Part shown: positions 24,371-34,200 of the stretch, one piece after another
Numbering within the stretch: the stretch's first letter is position 1
Layout of the letters: each line of letters starts with the position of its first letter
From: UBA7446 sp024639165
GTDB taxonomy: Bacteria; Bacteroidota; Bacteroidia; Flavobacteriales; Flavobacteriaceae
Direction of reading: 5' to 3'
Assembly: GCA_024639165.1 (NCBI GenBank)
Contig: JAHEIX010000002.1
Span: 136,350 to 200,349, forward strand
DNA: 64,000 bases
Program-made: the position numbers and the translations under genes
The notes under the pieces: generated by a model
Databases searched by the model: none
What the model saw: the letters and a program-made list of their open reading frames with translations, nothing else
What the model was told of the DNA's origin: nothing

Positions 24371-27145
24371 TTAAAATTTATAGCCAATAGATAAACTTAA
24401 GTTAACACCCTTTTTATACGCATCAAGAACTACTTCTTGGGTGCCAGGAGTGTTGTACACTTCTTGAATTCTAGAGATTGTAGGATTTAGAAGATTTTTT
24501 GCAGATAACCCAAAAGAGAACTGCTTCATCGTACTTTTTACAACAAAATCTAAAGTGCCATAGCTCTTATCAATCACATTACCTTTATTCAATGTACCAA
24601 TTGTATTTAGTTGGTCTGAAAAATAGGAATATGCAACAGTTCCCTGAATCGATTTGTCCGTATCAAACTCTTTTACGTAAGAAACATCCGCATTCAAAAG
24701 AAAATCGGACGCACCAGTCAACTCACTAGAGTCAAACGTAAAATTGGCGCTATAGTCCGTTTCATCCGTTACTTTCTGAGTGTCTAAATCTTGAACGGTT
24801 TGAAGCAGGGAGATATTTAGTCCTCCAGAAATTTTGTCGTCAAATTCATCGTCATCTGCGTTAAAGCGGAGAAGATTTTTTTTCAACTCAAGCTCCAAAC
24901 CATATACTTCTGCCTGCTTTCCTGTGTTGATATAGGATATATCGTTGGAGGTGGAATTAATAAAAATACTGTTGATTGGATTTTGAATCAATTTTCCAAA
25001 GACCGTAGCAGAAATTAGCTCATCATCATTTGGGAAATATTCCCACTTCAAATCGGCATTCCAATTAGTGGATTCGTACACATAATTGTTTCCTCTGTAA
25101 ACTTGAGTTACCTCTTCATACAGCATATTTACACGCTCTTTGAACTGTGGCAACGTGTAGGTTTTGCTTGCGGCAAACTTAAAATTCATGTTTTCTTTGA
25201 GTATATATTTTGCAGATAGTGATGGTAATAACTTTTCTTTGATAAAGGCAATACGCTCTTCGTTTGATGATTGAAGTGTGAGGTAATCAATTTCTATGGC
25301 GATCATCTCTGCACGAAGTCCTAAAAGGATAGAAAACCTAGAGTTAAAATTCCACATTCCATTTACAAAACCAGCGTTAATATATTGTCCGCCGCTGTAG
25401 GTTTGTGGTTTTTGTTGATTGATGAAGTAGAGCGAATTTAAATTAGTATTATTAAAAAACCCATCGAAATTAGCAATCTCTATATTATAGACACCAGCTT
25501 GATTGTTAAGTCTGAACTCGTATTGCTGCGATTCAAAATCAATAAATTTATACCGTCCACTGAAACCAAAATCGAATACTCCTTTTACCTCATCTTCTTT
25601 GTCGCGCAAGGTCCATTTGTCAAAAATAGTGACAGCTATTTCGTCCTCTGAGAGATCTTGAAAGAAACGGTGGTTGTAAATCGGACTACCAGAAATTAAG
25701 ACATAGTCACTACTTCGGTTGGGTCTAAAATCGCGGCCCGCTGTGTTTTGCATTCGGTCTGGAATACTACTTTTCAACTGATTCAGCCCTACATGCCAAT
25801 TTATACGGTGGTTTTTAAATAAATCATGAGTTCCGCTCAACTGATTCACAACTAGGGTTGTTTGTTCAAAGGTGTTTCGTTGAATGAACCCAACCCCATT
25901 ATCATTTTCAGTAACGGCGTTATCAAATTCAATATCAAAACCAGTGTATTCATCATGATTTTGCGAAGAGCTATTTATAAACAAACTCGTGAATGACAGC
26001 TTATTATTGGGGTTAATTCGCCAATTAAAACTTCCCATAGCAGTAGTATTGGTGTTGTACTGATACACATTTTTGTAAAAGTCTTGTCGCGTATATCCAT
26101 CAGCACCCACTTTTCCTCGGCTTGGCCCTTCTTTAAAAAAAGTATTATTATCAAAATTGAGGGTTATAAATGTGCTTAACCGACCCTCTTCTCCAAGTGT
26201 AAATGCCTTACCACCAGTGAGTTTAATCCCTCCATTAAGTAAAAAGCCTGTTTCTTTTCTATTCCAGCTTGCTCCCCAATTTGATGTGGCGGTAGGGTTA
26301 GTCGGTACAGAAGGCGTATAAAACCCAAACACGTTGGGGCCATCTGCCGCGTAAAAAGGATTCGTTCCAACGGTATTTGAATTTCCACCAGCATTGAGGT
26401 TTAAATTTAAGTAAGGTTGACCGCTAAAATTTTTGGAATCAATATTAATATTTGCACCTCCAAAATCTGCATAATTTTTTGAGCTGAATGTTTTATTGAT
26501 GCCTATATTTTCGACAATGTCTGTTGGGAATAGCCCTAGCTCAATGTTTTTTAGTGCTGGATTGTTAGAAGGAAGCGGCAACCCATTAAGAGTGGTTACA
26601 TTATAGCGATCTCCTAAGCCTCGTACAAAAATGCCTTTAGCACTATTCTGCTTGGACACTCCCGCGGTTTTTGTCACAGCAGTAGCTACATCACCAACGC
26701 CTTTTCTGGTCAATTCTTGTGCGCCTATGGCTGTTTTCATAACCACAGCTTGTTTTTGTTGCAATAACAATGCACGTTCAGTTTCTCGGGTTACAGATGT
26801 TTTTACCACAACTTCATTTAAAGAAACACTATTCGCCTGGAGAATGACATCAATGGTGTTGGTTTTTCCGATTTCAACGGCTGTTATAATTTCAATAGTT
26901 TCATAGCCCACATAACTAAACTGCACGGTGTAAATGCCTGGCGCTAATTGGTCTAAAAGGTATTTACCATCAAAGTCTGTAGTTGTTCCTTTGGATGTGC
27001 CTTTAATCAATACATTGGCAAAAACAAGTGGCTCATTCCCAAACTCTTTATCTGAGAGTAGCCCAGCAATGGCTCCAGTTTCTTGCGCCGATAGACCAAA
27101 GGAAACTACAGATAATACGAGTATTAAAAAGAATTTAATTTTCAT
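24371..27145 (-). CDS. TonB-dependent outer-membrane receptor with carboxypeptidase-like N-domain
   Basis: A 924-residue receptor. Signal peptide 1-20 (GLSAQ), a CarboxypepD_reg-like domain (about 24-105, VLIKGTSKGTTTDFDGKYLL), plug domain (about 120-245, GIFVRGLGDRYNVTTLNGLP), then a 22-strand barrel ending in Phe (LSLSIGYKF). No SusD follows, so it is not a classical polysaccharide locus. Pho-box-like half-sites lie about 110-135 bases upstream, suggesting import of a phosphorus compound; that substrate is an inference. Confidence 0.9.
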   Translation of the reverse strand: MKIKFFLILVLSVVSFGLSAQETGAIAGLLSDKEFGNEPLVFANVLIKGTSKGTTTDFDGKYLLDQLAPGIYTVQFSYVGYETIEIITAVEIGKTNTIDVILQANSVSLNEVVVKTSVTRETERALLLQQKQAVVMKTAIGAQELTRKGVGDVATAVTKTAGVSKQNSAKGIFVRGLGDRYNVTTLNGLPLPSNNPALKNIELGLFPTDIVENIGINKTFSSKNYADFGGANINIDSKNFSGQPYLNLNLNAGGNSNTVGTNPFYAADGPNVFGFYTPSVPTNPTATSNWGASWNRKETGFLLNGGIKLTGGKAFTLGEEGRLSTFITLNFDNNTFFKEGPSRGKVGADGYTRQDFYKNVYQYNTNTTAMGSFNWRINPNNKLSFTSLFINSSSQNHDEYTGFDIEFDNAVTENDNGVGFIQRNTFEQTTLVVNQLSGTHDLFKNHRINWHVGLNQLKSSIPDRMQNTAGRDFRPNRSSDYVLISGSPIYNHRFFQDLSEDEIAVTIFDKWTLRDKEDEVKGVFDFGFSGRYKFIDFESQQYEFRLNNQAGVYNIEIANFDGFFNNTNLNSLYFINQQKPQTYSGGQYINAGFVNGMWNFNSRFSILLGLRAEMIAIEIDYLTLQSSNEERIAFIKEKLLPSLSAKYILKENMNFKFAASKTYTLPQFKERVNMLYEEVTQVYRGNNYVYESTNWNADLKWEYFPNDDELISATVFGKLIQNPINSIFINSTSNDISYINTGKQAEVYGLELELKKNLLRFNADDDEFDDKISGGLNISLLQTVQDLDTQKVTDETDYSANFTFDSSELTGASDFLLNADVSYVKEFDTDKSIQGTVAYSYFSDQLNTIGTLNKGNVIDKSYGTLDFVVKSTMKQFSFGLSAKNLLNPTISRIQEVYNTPGTQEVVLDAYKKGVNLSLSIGYKF

Positions 27146-27170
27146 ATAAGTTTAAAAATCTAATTTTTTT

Positions 27171-27178
27171 CAAAAGTA
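27171..27178 (-). promoter_or_regulatory. -7 element of the TonB-receptor gene
   Basis: TACTTTTG on the minus strand matches TAnnTTTG, 25 bases before the ATG. Confidence 0.45.
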
Positions 27179-27252
27179 CATTTGATTGAACCGTATTGTG
27201 GTTTCCGGTTTTTTATATAATCATCACTTAAACGTTATCAAACACTATCAAA

Positions 27253-27281
27253 TTCTACATTGTCTAAACATTAACTTAACA
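27253..27281 (-). promoter_or_regulatory. Pho-box-like half-sites upstream of the TonB receptor
   Basis: Reading the minus strand: TGTTAAG (27281-27275), TGTTTAG (27270-27264) and TGTAGAA (27259-27253), each 11 bases apart with 4-base spacers, the same layout and near-identical first half-sites as at 22635. The -7 element lies about 75 bases further on, farther than ideal. Confidence 0.45.
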
Positions 27282-27304
27282 TTGCAAATTACTATCTTGC
27301 AACA

Positions 27305-28636
27305 ATGAGTAAGACCATGAATTGGGAGCAACTGCTATCTCTTAAACGCAAAGGAGATAAGCAAAAACGAATCCGTGCGGAGCAAGACCCTACCCGAAGT
27401 GGTTTTGAAGTAGATTACGACCGTATTATCTTCTCTGCAGCCTTTCGAAACCTGCAAGACAAAACACAAGTCATTCCCTTTTCAAAAACCGATTTTGTGC
27501 ATACACGCCTTACGCATTCGCTTGAAGTTTCAGTTGTTGGGCGGAGCTTGGGACGGATGGTCGGACAACGTTTATTGGACAAATATCCTGAGCTCAGTAC
27601 CACACATGGCTATACCATAAACGACTTTGGTGCTATTGTCGCCGCGGCTTCACTGGCTCACGATATTGGCAATCCACCCTTTGGTCATAGCGGGGAACAG
27701 GCCATAGGCGATTATTTTGCCAATGGCGCAGGAGCTAGCTATAAAAACCAACTCACCCCAACGCAATACCAAGATCTCACCCATTTTGAAGGCAATGCCA
27801 ATGGACTTAAAATTTTGATGGAATCTAGAGAAGGCGTTCCTGGCGGCTTGCGTTTGAGTTATGCGACACTAGGCGCTTTTACCAAATATCCCAAGGCATC
27901 ACTGCCGCATAAGCCCACCAAGCACGTAGCTGATAAAAAATTTGGGTTTTTTAACGCCCAACAAACCGATTACCAAGCCGTAGCAAAAGACTTAGGGCTT
28001 ATGGACTCAACCAATAAAATGATGCGTCATCCACTTGCCTATTTGGTGGAGGCAGCAGACGATATTTGTTATACTCTTATCGATTTTGAAGACGGTATTA
28101 ACCTTGGGTGGATTTCTGAAGACTATGCTTTGGAATACCTTATAAAACTGGTAAAGGATACCATAGACACGGGCAAGTATCAACAGCTGACCACCAAAAC
28201 CGATCGACTGGCCTACCTACGTGCCCTGTCCATCAGCACGCTGATACAAGAAGCGGCACAGCTGTTTATGCAGCATGAGCAGGAAATAATGGAAGGCAAC
28301 TTTCAAACATCGCTAACGGATAGAAGTCAGTATAAGGCCCAAATCAAAGATATCATCGACCTAAGCGTGCGCAATATTTATCAAGCACAAGAGGTTATCG
28401 AAAAAGAACTCAAGGGCTATCAAGTCATACACCGATTGCTGGATGTGTTTGTAGGTGCAGCAGTGCGCAGTAAAGCGGACAAGGCTTCAGCGTTTGATAA
28501 ACTTGCGCTACAATGCCTTCCAGACACGCTTGCACTTCCCCAAGACGACACCTATCAGTTGTTGTTGAACATCAGTTGCTATGTTGCAAGTCTCACAGAC
28601 GGCAAAGCATTGGAATGGTACCAAAAAATGGCGTAA
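27305..28636 (+). CDS. dgt: Deoxyguanosinetriphosphate triphosphohydrolase-like HD protein
   Basis: A 443-residue HD-domain dNTPase that cleaves dGTP (or other dNTPs) to nucleoside and triphosphate. Metal ligands are H71 in RLTHSLEVS, H119-D120 in SLAHDIGNPPFGHSGE and D near ADDICYTLIDFED. RAEQDPTRSGFEVDYDRIIF is a family block. Start at 27305 or the in-frame ATG at 27317 (MNWEQLL, the more common N-terminus). TATCTTG lies five bases before the first ATG. The stop overlaps tadA in TAATG. Confidence 0.92.
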   Translation: MSKTMNWEQLLSLKRKGDKQKRIRAEQDPTRSGFEVDYDRIIFSAAFRNLQDKTQVIPFSKTDFVHTRLTHSLEVSVVGRSLGRMVGQRLLDKYPELSTTHGYTINDFGAIVAAASLAHDIGNPPFGHSGEQAIGDYFANGAGASYKNQLTPTQYQDLTHFEGNANGLKILMESREGVPGGLRLSYATLGAFTKYPKASLPHKPTKHVADKKFGFFNAQQTDYQAVAKDLGLMDSTNKMMRHPLAYLVEAADDICYTLIDFEDGINLGWISEDYALEYLIKLVKDTIDTGKYQQLTTKTDRLAYLRALSISTLIQEAAQLFMQHEQEIMEGNFQTSLTDRSQYKAQIKDIIDLSVRNIYQAQEVIEKELKGYQVIHRLLDVFVGAAVRSKADKASAFDKLALQCLPDTLALPQDDTYQLLLNISCYVASLTDGKALEWYQKMA

Positions 28637-29079
28637 TGGAACAGGTTTTTGACGACACTTTTTTTATGAAAAAGGCTCTTGTTGAGGCACAAATTGCCCT
28701 TGAAAAGGATGAAGTGCCAGTCGGTGTAGTCGTTGTAGCCAATAACAGCATTATTGCGCGCGCGCACAACCTTACCGAAGCCCTTACCGATGTGACAGCC
28801 CATGCCGAAATGCAAGGCATCACGGCTGCGGCCAATGCCATAGGCGGGAAATACCTTCAGGGGTGTACCCTATACGTAACACTTGAACCATGTAGCATGT
28901 GTGCTGGGGCATTGTCTTGGAGTCAAATTTCTAGAGTAGTTTTTGCTGCCGACGATCCTAAACGTGGCTATCGCCAACAGGGAACGCTGTTGCATCCTAA
29001 AACAGAAGTGGTTTCAGGAGTTATGGCTGATGAGGCACGAAAATTATTACTGCAGTTTTTTAACGAAAAAAGAGGCTAG
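28636..29079 (+). CDS. tadA: tRNA-specific adenosine deaminase
   Basis: TadA converts A34 to inosine in tRNA-Arg(ACG). The 147-residue form starts at the ATG overlapping the dgt stop (TAATG); a longer reading from 28513 would run inside dgt. Zinc site: H56 with catalytic E58 in TAHAEMQGI, C86 and C89 in LEPCSMCAGAL. VFAADDPKRGY is the TadA-specific follow-on. Its stop overlaps the convergent membrane protein by 4 bases (CTAG). Confidence 0.95.
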   Translation: MEQVFDDTFFMKKALVEAQIALEKDEVPVGVVVVANNSIIARAHNLTEALTDVTAHAEMQGITAAANAIGGKYLQGCTLYVTLEPCSMCAGALSWSQISRVVFAADDPKRGYRQQGTLLHPKTEVVSGVMADEARKLLLQFFNEKRG

Positions 29080-29333
29080 GTTTTCTTCTTCCTTTTTTCA
29101 GGCTCTAGCGTTTCCTTCATTTTTTTGAGGTTTTCTGGAGAAAGCGTGTAGTCTTTGAGTTGCTTTCCTTTCCAGCGGTGTACCAAAAAAATGGGCATAT
29201 AAATAAAGAAACCCGTAGCTACAGCTAGACCAATCCATTTTTCGCCTAATGCCAAATCGTCTTGGCGTATGACATAACCCGCAATGATGTTGGCAATAAC
29301 AAGCACAAAAAAGATGCGTAAAAACCACTTCAT
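29076..29333 (-). CDS. Small two-helix membrane protein of unknown function
   Basis: An 85-residue protein with hydrophobic helices at about 4-20 and 34-50, then a basic cytoplasmic tail (HRWKGKQLK ... KRKKKT). It begins directly after the aspS stop (TAAATG), so is cotranscribed and probably reinitiated from aspS. No family recognised. Confidence 0.7.
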   Translation of the reverse strand: MKWFLRIFFVLVIANIIAGYVIRQDDLALGEKWIGLAVATGFFIYMPIFLVHRWKGKQLKDYTLSPENLKKMKETLEPEKRKKKT

Positions 29334-31091
29334 TTATTCTGGCTTTGGCTTCACAATCAACGATAATTCAGCAAGTTGCTCTGTGTCTAGTGGTGCCGGC
29401 GCATCAATCATCACATCACGACCGCTATTGTTTTTAGGAAACGCAATATAATCCCGGATGGTTTCCTTGCCGTCCAATATGGCCACCAAACGGTCAAAGC
29501 CCAAGGCAATTCCACCATGTGGAGGCGCACCATAGGTAAAGGCATCCATCAAAAAGCCAAATTGCGCTTTGGCTTCTTCGTTGCTAAACCCAAGCAGGGA
29601 AAGCATTTTTTCTTGGGTACTTCTATCGTGAATACGAATAGAACCACCACCAATTTCGTTTCCGTTTAAAACCAAGTCATAGGCTTGTGCCACTACGGCT
29701 TTTGGATTGCTTTCCAATTGCGAGAGGTGCGCTGGTTTTGGCGCGGTAAACGGATGGTGCATGGCGTGTAAGGCTCCGCTTTCTTCATCTTCCTCAAACA
29801 GTGGAAAGTCCACCACCCAAAGTGGTGCAAATTCGTCTGGCTTCCGCAATTCCAATGCCTCGGCAAGGGCCATGCGAAGGGCACTCAATTGGGTTCTAGT
29901 TTTGTTTGTTTCACCTGCCATCACAAGAATTAAATCTCCTGCTTTTGCTTCACAGGCTGTAGCCCAAGTAGCTAGCGCATCGTTATCAAAAAACTTATCT
30001 ACCGACGATTTGAATGTAACGTCTTCGTTGCATTTTACCCAAACTAATCCGTTGGCGCCAATTTGTGGGCGTTTCACCCAATCAATCCACGCATCTATTT
30101 GTTTTCTAGACCAAGTAGCAGCACCGGGAACAGCTATGCTAACAACCAGTTCTTGACTATCAAACACACCAAAGCCTTTGTTTTGTGCCAAGTCATTAAG
30201 TTCTGTAAAGGTCATGCCAAAACGAATATCCGGTTTGTCGTTTCCATAGGTTTTCATCGCATCCTCATAACTTATCACAGGGAATGGCGCAGGGCTTATG
30301 CCGTGAATTTCTTCTAACAAATGGGATAAGAGGCCTTCAAAGCAGGCCATAATATCTTGTTGATGCACAAAAGACAATTCACAGTCTATTTGCGTGAATT
30401 CAGGTTGGCGATCGGCACGAAGGTCTTCGTCTCTAAAGCACTTCACAATTTGAAAGTATTTGTCCATACCACCTACCATTAGCAATTGCTTAAAAGTTTG
30501 TGGCGATTGTGGCAGTGCATAAAACTGGCCTTCGTTCATACGTGAAGGCACCACAAAATCACGAGCTCCTTCAGGAGTAGATTTTATCAAGTAAGGCGTT
30601 TCAACTTCTATAAAAGCTTGTTCCGCTAGATAATTGCGAACCAATAAACCAATCTTTGAGCGAAACAACAGGCTGTTTTGAACAGGGGTGCGTCGAATAT
30701 CCAAATAGCGATACTTCATACGAAGATCTTCTCCGCCGTCAGTTTTATCCTCAATGGTAAAGGGAGGAGTTTGGGCTTCATTTAGGACCGTTAGCTCAGA
30801 CACCAAGAGTTCGATATTTCCCGTGTCCATATTTGGGTTTTTGGCCTCTCGTTCTATTACAACCCCGGTGACTTGAATAACTGCTTCTCGTCCTATTTTA
30901 CGTGCCTTTTCTAGTAGTGCTGCCGAACAGCGTTCTTCGTCCAAGACCAATTGGGTGATTCCGTAACGGTCGCGGAGATCTATCCACAACATAAAACCCT
31001 TGTCACGAACTTTAGCCGCCCATCCCGCTAGGGTAACTTCTGAACCAATATGTGTTTCACGTAACGCGCCGCAATGATGGCTTCTATACAT
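29334..31091 (-). CDS. aspS: Aspartyl-tRNA synthetase
   Basis: Class II synthetase charging tRNA-Asp. The 585 residues comprise an N-terminal OB anticodon-binding domain (1-105), the catalytic core with motif 2 FRDEDLRADRQPEFTQ (219-234) and motif 3 GGIALGFDRLVAIL (526-539, with ATP-binding Arg534), and the bacterial GAD insertion. Length and arrangement are standard for bacterial AspRS. AAAGG lies just before the start. Confidence 0.97.
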   Translation of the reverse strand: MYRSHHCGALRETHIGSEVTLAGWAAKVRDKGFMLWIDLRDRYGITQLVLDEERCSAALLEKARKIGREAVIQVTGVVIEREAKNPNMDTGNIELLVSELTVLNEAQTPPFTIEDKTDGGEDLRMKYRYLDIRRTPVQNSLLFRSKIGLLVRNYLAEQAFIEVETPYLIKSTPEGARDFVVPSRMNEGQFYALPQSPQTFKQLLMVGGMDKYFQIVKCFRDEDLRADRQPEFTQIDCELSFVHQQDIMACFEGLLSHLLEEIHGISPAPFPVISYEDAMKTYGNDKPDIRFGMTFTELNDLAQNKGFGVFDSQELVVSIAVPGAATWSRKQIDAWIDWVKRPQIGANGLVWVKCNEDVTFKSSVDKFFDNDALATWATACEAKAGDLILVMAGETNKTRTQLSALRMALAEALELRKPDEFAPLWVVDFPLFEEDEESGALHAMHHPFTAPKPAHLSQLESNPKAVVAQAYDLVLNGNEIGGGSIRIHDRSTQEKMLSLLGFSNEEAKAQFGFLMDAFTYGAPPHGGIALGFDRLVAILDGKETIRDYIAFPKNNSGRDVMIDAPAPLDTEQLAELSLIVKPKPE

Positions 31092-31105
31092 CCTTTAAAT
31101 TTTTT

Positions 31106-31113
31106 CAAAAATA
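31106..31113 (-). promoter_or_regulatory. -7 element of aspS
   Basis: TATTTTTG on the minus strand, 14 bases before the aspS ATG. Confidence 0.45.
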
Positions 31114-31241
31114 GAATTAATCTACGACTAGCGACTTAAAAGTTAAACATTCCTTTTCTACAACGTGTTGGGCAAAAGGATGTCTGATCTTATTTTTTAC
31201 AGTAGTCAAACCCATGCATTTCCGTCTGCGGTGACTCACGA

Positions 31242-34200
31242 CTAGTTTCCTAAAGTTGCTTTAAAACGAATGGCCGCTCTTTTGCTTAAAAAGAACGTTA
31301 CAGGAACAATCACCAATGTGAGAAAGGTCGCAAAAGTAAGTCCGAATATGACTGTCCAAGCAAGAGGCCCCCAAAAAATAACATTCTCCCCACCAAAATA
31401 AATTTGCGGATCGCCTGTAGCAAACAAACTAAAGAAGTTAATGTTTAGCCCGATAGCGAGTGGAATTAATCCCAAAACGGTTGTAATGGCGGTCAATAAT
31501 ACAGGGCGCAAACGGGCTTTTCCACCCGCAACAATGGCCTCAAATATGTCTTTTCTAGGAAGTAGATTATCATCTGTTATGCCAAGCGCTTTCCTTTTTC
31601 GGTCTATGAGCAATTGGGTGTAATCTAGCAAAACCACACTGTTGTTTACCACAATTCCTGCTAGGGAAATGATGCCCATCATGGTCATGATGATAACAAA
31701 GGTCATGTTGAAAAATACCAATCCAAGCATTACGCCAGTGAAACTCATAAAAATGGAAAATAAAATAATGAGGGGTTTGCTCACGGAGTTAAATTGAAAA
31801 ACAAGCAGCAACATGATCAACAGTATGGCAAAGCCAAGCGCACTAGATAAAAATCGCATGTTTTCTTCTTGTTCGGCGATTTCTCCTGTAAAGGCATAAT
31901 CGATTCCTTTTGGGATATTGAACCCTTGCAATTGGGTTTGTACTTGCCCCACAATTTCATTGGCATTGTAACCAGGGAGTATAGCAGAATAAACCGTTAC
32001 CACACGGCGCATATTTTTGTGTTTGATGGCACTAAACCCTGCTACATTTTTGGTTTCTACTACCGCTGAAACGGGAATACTCTTAATCTGCCCACTGGCC
32101 ATATCTCGGAAGGTAATGTTTTGGTTAAAGAGTGCAGAGGGGTTATACCGGTCTGCTTCTTGAAAGCGCACATTGATATCATAGTCTTCGCCGTCATTTT
32201 TATACACGCCTGCTTTTTCACCAAAAAGCGCACGTCGCAGTTGGAAACCAACCTGACCAGCGCTCACGCCCAGACTTCCTGCTTTTCTTCTGTCAACCGT
32301 AACTTCCATGCCCGGTTTGTTGCGGTTTACATCTACTTTTAACTCTTCTATGCCGGGGATGTTTTCCTTAATGATAAAGCTTCGCACTTCGTTTGCAACC
32401 TTGATGAGCTCAATATAATCACCTCCTGAAATTTCAATATTTATGGGATAGCCCACAGGAGGGCCGTTGGCATCTTTTTCTACGGATATACTCACGCCAG
32501 AAAATTTGCCTTGGAGGGCTTGCTGCACTTCGCTTCGAAGCACCTCACTAGACAGTCCACGGCGAAACTTATATTCGCGCATGGTGGCCGTAATTTTTCC
32601 TCTATGTGGCATTTCTGCTTGAGAACCGCCGTCTGTTTGTGGATTTCCAGCGCCTTCACCTACTTGTGATACAAGGGATTCCACCATAAAGTTGGTGTCC
32701 TCATCCATGTATTTTTCTTTGTTGACCGTTTCAATGACCACTTGCTCAATACCTTTGGTAATGGCATTGGTCTTATCAATGTCTGTTCCTTGTGGATATT
32801 CAATATATACGATGATTTGACTCGGCTCGTTGTCTGGGAAAAACTCCACTTTTGGACCGGCAATTCCGACCAAAACAAAGGATGTAATTAACAAGGCAAT
32901 CGTTCCAAAAACAAAGGCATAGGCACGCCAACCCCGCATGGCAAATTGCAGTAGCCTTTCGTAGTTGCGTTCTAAATTATGGAGGAAGAATCGTTGAAAC
33001 TTGTGGGCGAGCCCTTTGACAACATAGCGGTATAACCAAAATAGGGCTGCAATGGTAATCATAAAACTTCCAAAGCCTCTAGTCCCGGTGGAAATAAGCA
33101 TAAAAAACAAGCCAATGCCTCCTAGTATTAGGCTTAGGCGAATGAGTCCTTTCTGGGTCATGTTTTTTTCTTCCACATCCATAAACTTGGATACCAACAT
33201 GGAGTTGAACAGCAGTGCAACAAATAGCGATGATCCCAGAACAATGGAAAGGGTTATGGGAAAATAAATCATAAACTGCCCCATAATGCCCGGCCAAAAG
33301 CCCAAAGGAATAAAGGCTGCTACTGTCGTAGCTGTAGAAATGATGATGGGATATGCGATTTCACTAACGCCTGTTTTAGCAGCTTCAACGCGTGGCATCC
33401 CCTCTTTTTCAATAAGACGATACACATTTTCTACAACGACAATACCGTTGTCTACCAACATCCCAAGACCCATAACAAGCGCAAATAGCACCATGGTATT
33501 CATGGTATAACCCAAGGTTTGAAGGATAACAAAGGAAATAAACATAGACATGGGAATGGCAAAACCAACAAACAAGGCATTACGAAACCCTAGGAAAAAG
33601 GTAAGCACCGTTACCACCAGCAGTACACCAAAGAGAATGTTGTTTACCAAATCGTTGACTTGGTTGAGCGTCAGCGAGGACATATCGTTTGATATGGTCA
33701 CGCTCAGGTCTTCTGGGAAGTCATTTTCTTGGGCCTCCAACACAATCTGTCGTATGCTAGTAGCCGCCTGAATCAAGTTTTTTCCACCGCGTTTTTTGAC
33801 ATCAAGCATAACCGTAGACACGCCAAAATCACGGGCAAAACTGGTCGTTTCTTTTTCTTTGAAGGATATGGATGCAATTTCCCCAAGAGACACCGTACCT
33901 TTTTCGTTGGTTACGACAAATTCTTCAAGTTCCGCGGGAGTACTAACCTCTCCAACTACACGGACACTTCTGCGTTGTCCCCCACTACGCATACTACCTG
34001 CCGAAACCGTCATGTTTTCGTTGGCAATGCTTTGCACGACGTCATTAAAACTCACCTTAGAAGCCATCATTTTTCGGATATCTACAGCGACTTCGATTTC
34101 TTTGTCTTGCGCCCCTCTAATATCAACAGCTTTGATTTCGTCCAACTGCTCAATGCGTTCTTCTAAAATTTCACCGTAGCTTTTGAGGCGTTCAATGGGG

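Noticed and set aside
29693..29884. 63-codon minus-strand frame inside aspS and similar antisense or offset frames in hem, nrdA and RND genes
   Set aside because: All lie wholly within well-supported genes in other frames and show no motif or ribosome site.
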